NCBI GenBank assembly: GCA_031257725.1
Contig: JAIROD010000142.1
Span: 1 to 5,627, forward strand
Source of the DNA: Planctomycetaceae bacterium
GTDB lineage: Bacteria > Planctomycetota > Planctomycetia > Pirellulales > Thermoguttaceae
DNA: 5,627 nucleotides
Direction of reading: 5' to 3'
The notes beneath the pieces are model-generated. The model searched no databases and was not told where the DNA came from. It worked only from the letters and a program-made list of their open reading frames with translations. Of this stretch, positions 5,563 through 5,627 are shown piece by piece (the first letter of the stretch is position 1; the number at the start of each line of letters is the position of its first letter). A program made the position numbers and the translations under genes.

Positions 5563-5627
5563 AATAGATTCGTAGAAAGTGGAGAGTGTCTTGAACTGTG
5601 ATTTATTTGATTTTATGATTGACTATG

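Larger units (their letters stand above)
4970..5627. other. Gene-free right end: leader region, repeats and hairpin cluster
   Basis: No convincing gene of normal size is seen in the last ~650 bp. It contains the leader of the 4313-4969 gene with a possible 16-codon ORF (5061-5011, - strand), then the inverted repeat at 5139-5209. An AT-rich stretch with nothing recognisable follows at about 5210-5313. A cluster of strong hairpins covers 5314-5562, and the final AT-rich segment is cut by the window edge. Frames are short or low in complexity on both strands. Confidence 0.6.

Noticed and set aside
4951..5603. Shared AACTGTGATTT at 4951 and 5593
   Set aside because: It is an 11-bp AT-rich match, one copy lying inside a coding start; probably chance.

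Overview
The window most likely comes from a planctomycete with a moderately AT-rich genome. This is inferred from three things: the L13 N-terminus (MDKTYMAKPNEV...KWYLVD), the S9 C-terminus (RRGTQFSKR), and a Ser/Thr kinase of the 'GDYHLLRKIG.GAMAEVYLAEQ' type with one membrane span. Shine-Dalgarno motifs are also weak or absent for most genes. No taxonomic search could be run.

Layout. The left edge holds the last 34 codons of a + strand gene, which converges on a - strand membrane Ser/Thr protein kinase (209-1738). A 230-280 bp divergent region separates the kinase from a + strand OmpA-like lipoprotein with a long Pro/Ser/Thr linker (2017-3114). This gene converges on the - strand ribosomal pair rplM-rpsI (L13 then S9, 4183 down to 3222). 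A 99-bp, nearly palindromic, MITE-like element fills the gap between the ompA-like gene and rpsI. Upstream of rplM is a - strand gene of unknown function (4313-4969) with the only strong Shine-Dalgarno in the window. The last ~650 bp hold no convincing gene but contain several inverted repeats and stacked hairpins, probably repeat or decayed mobile material.

How the parts relate. L13 and S9 form a housekeeping ribosomal operon with a recognisable promoter just upstream of rplM. The kinase (cytoplasmic catalytic domain, one membrane span, helical outer domain) and the divergent OmpA-like lipoprotein (lipid anchor, flexible linker, peptidoglycan-binding fold) could belong to one envelope-sensing unit. 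That link rests only on their arrangement.

I found no defence system, CRISPR array, complete transposon or tRNA. The most unusual material is non-coding: the MITE-like element whose edge supplies part of a stop codon, a lone copy of its end that encodes the last residues of the kinase, and the hairpin cluster at 5314-5562.
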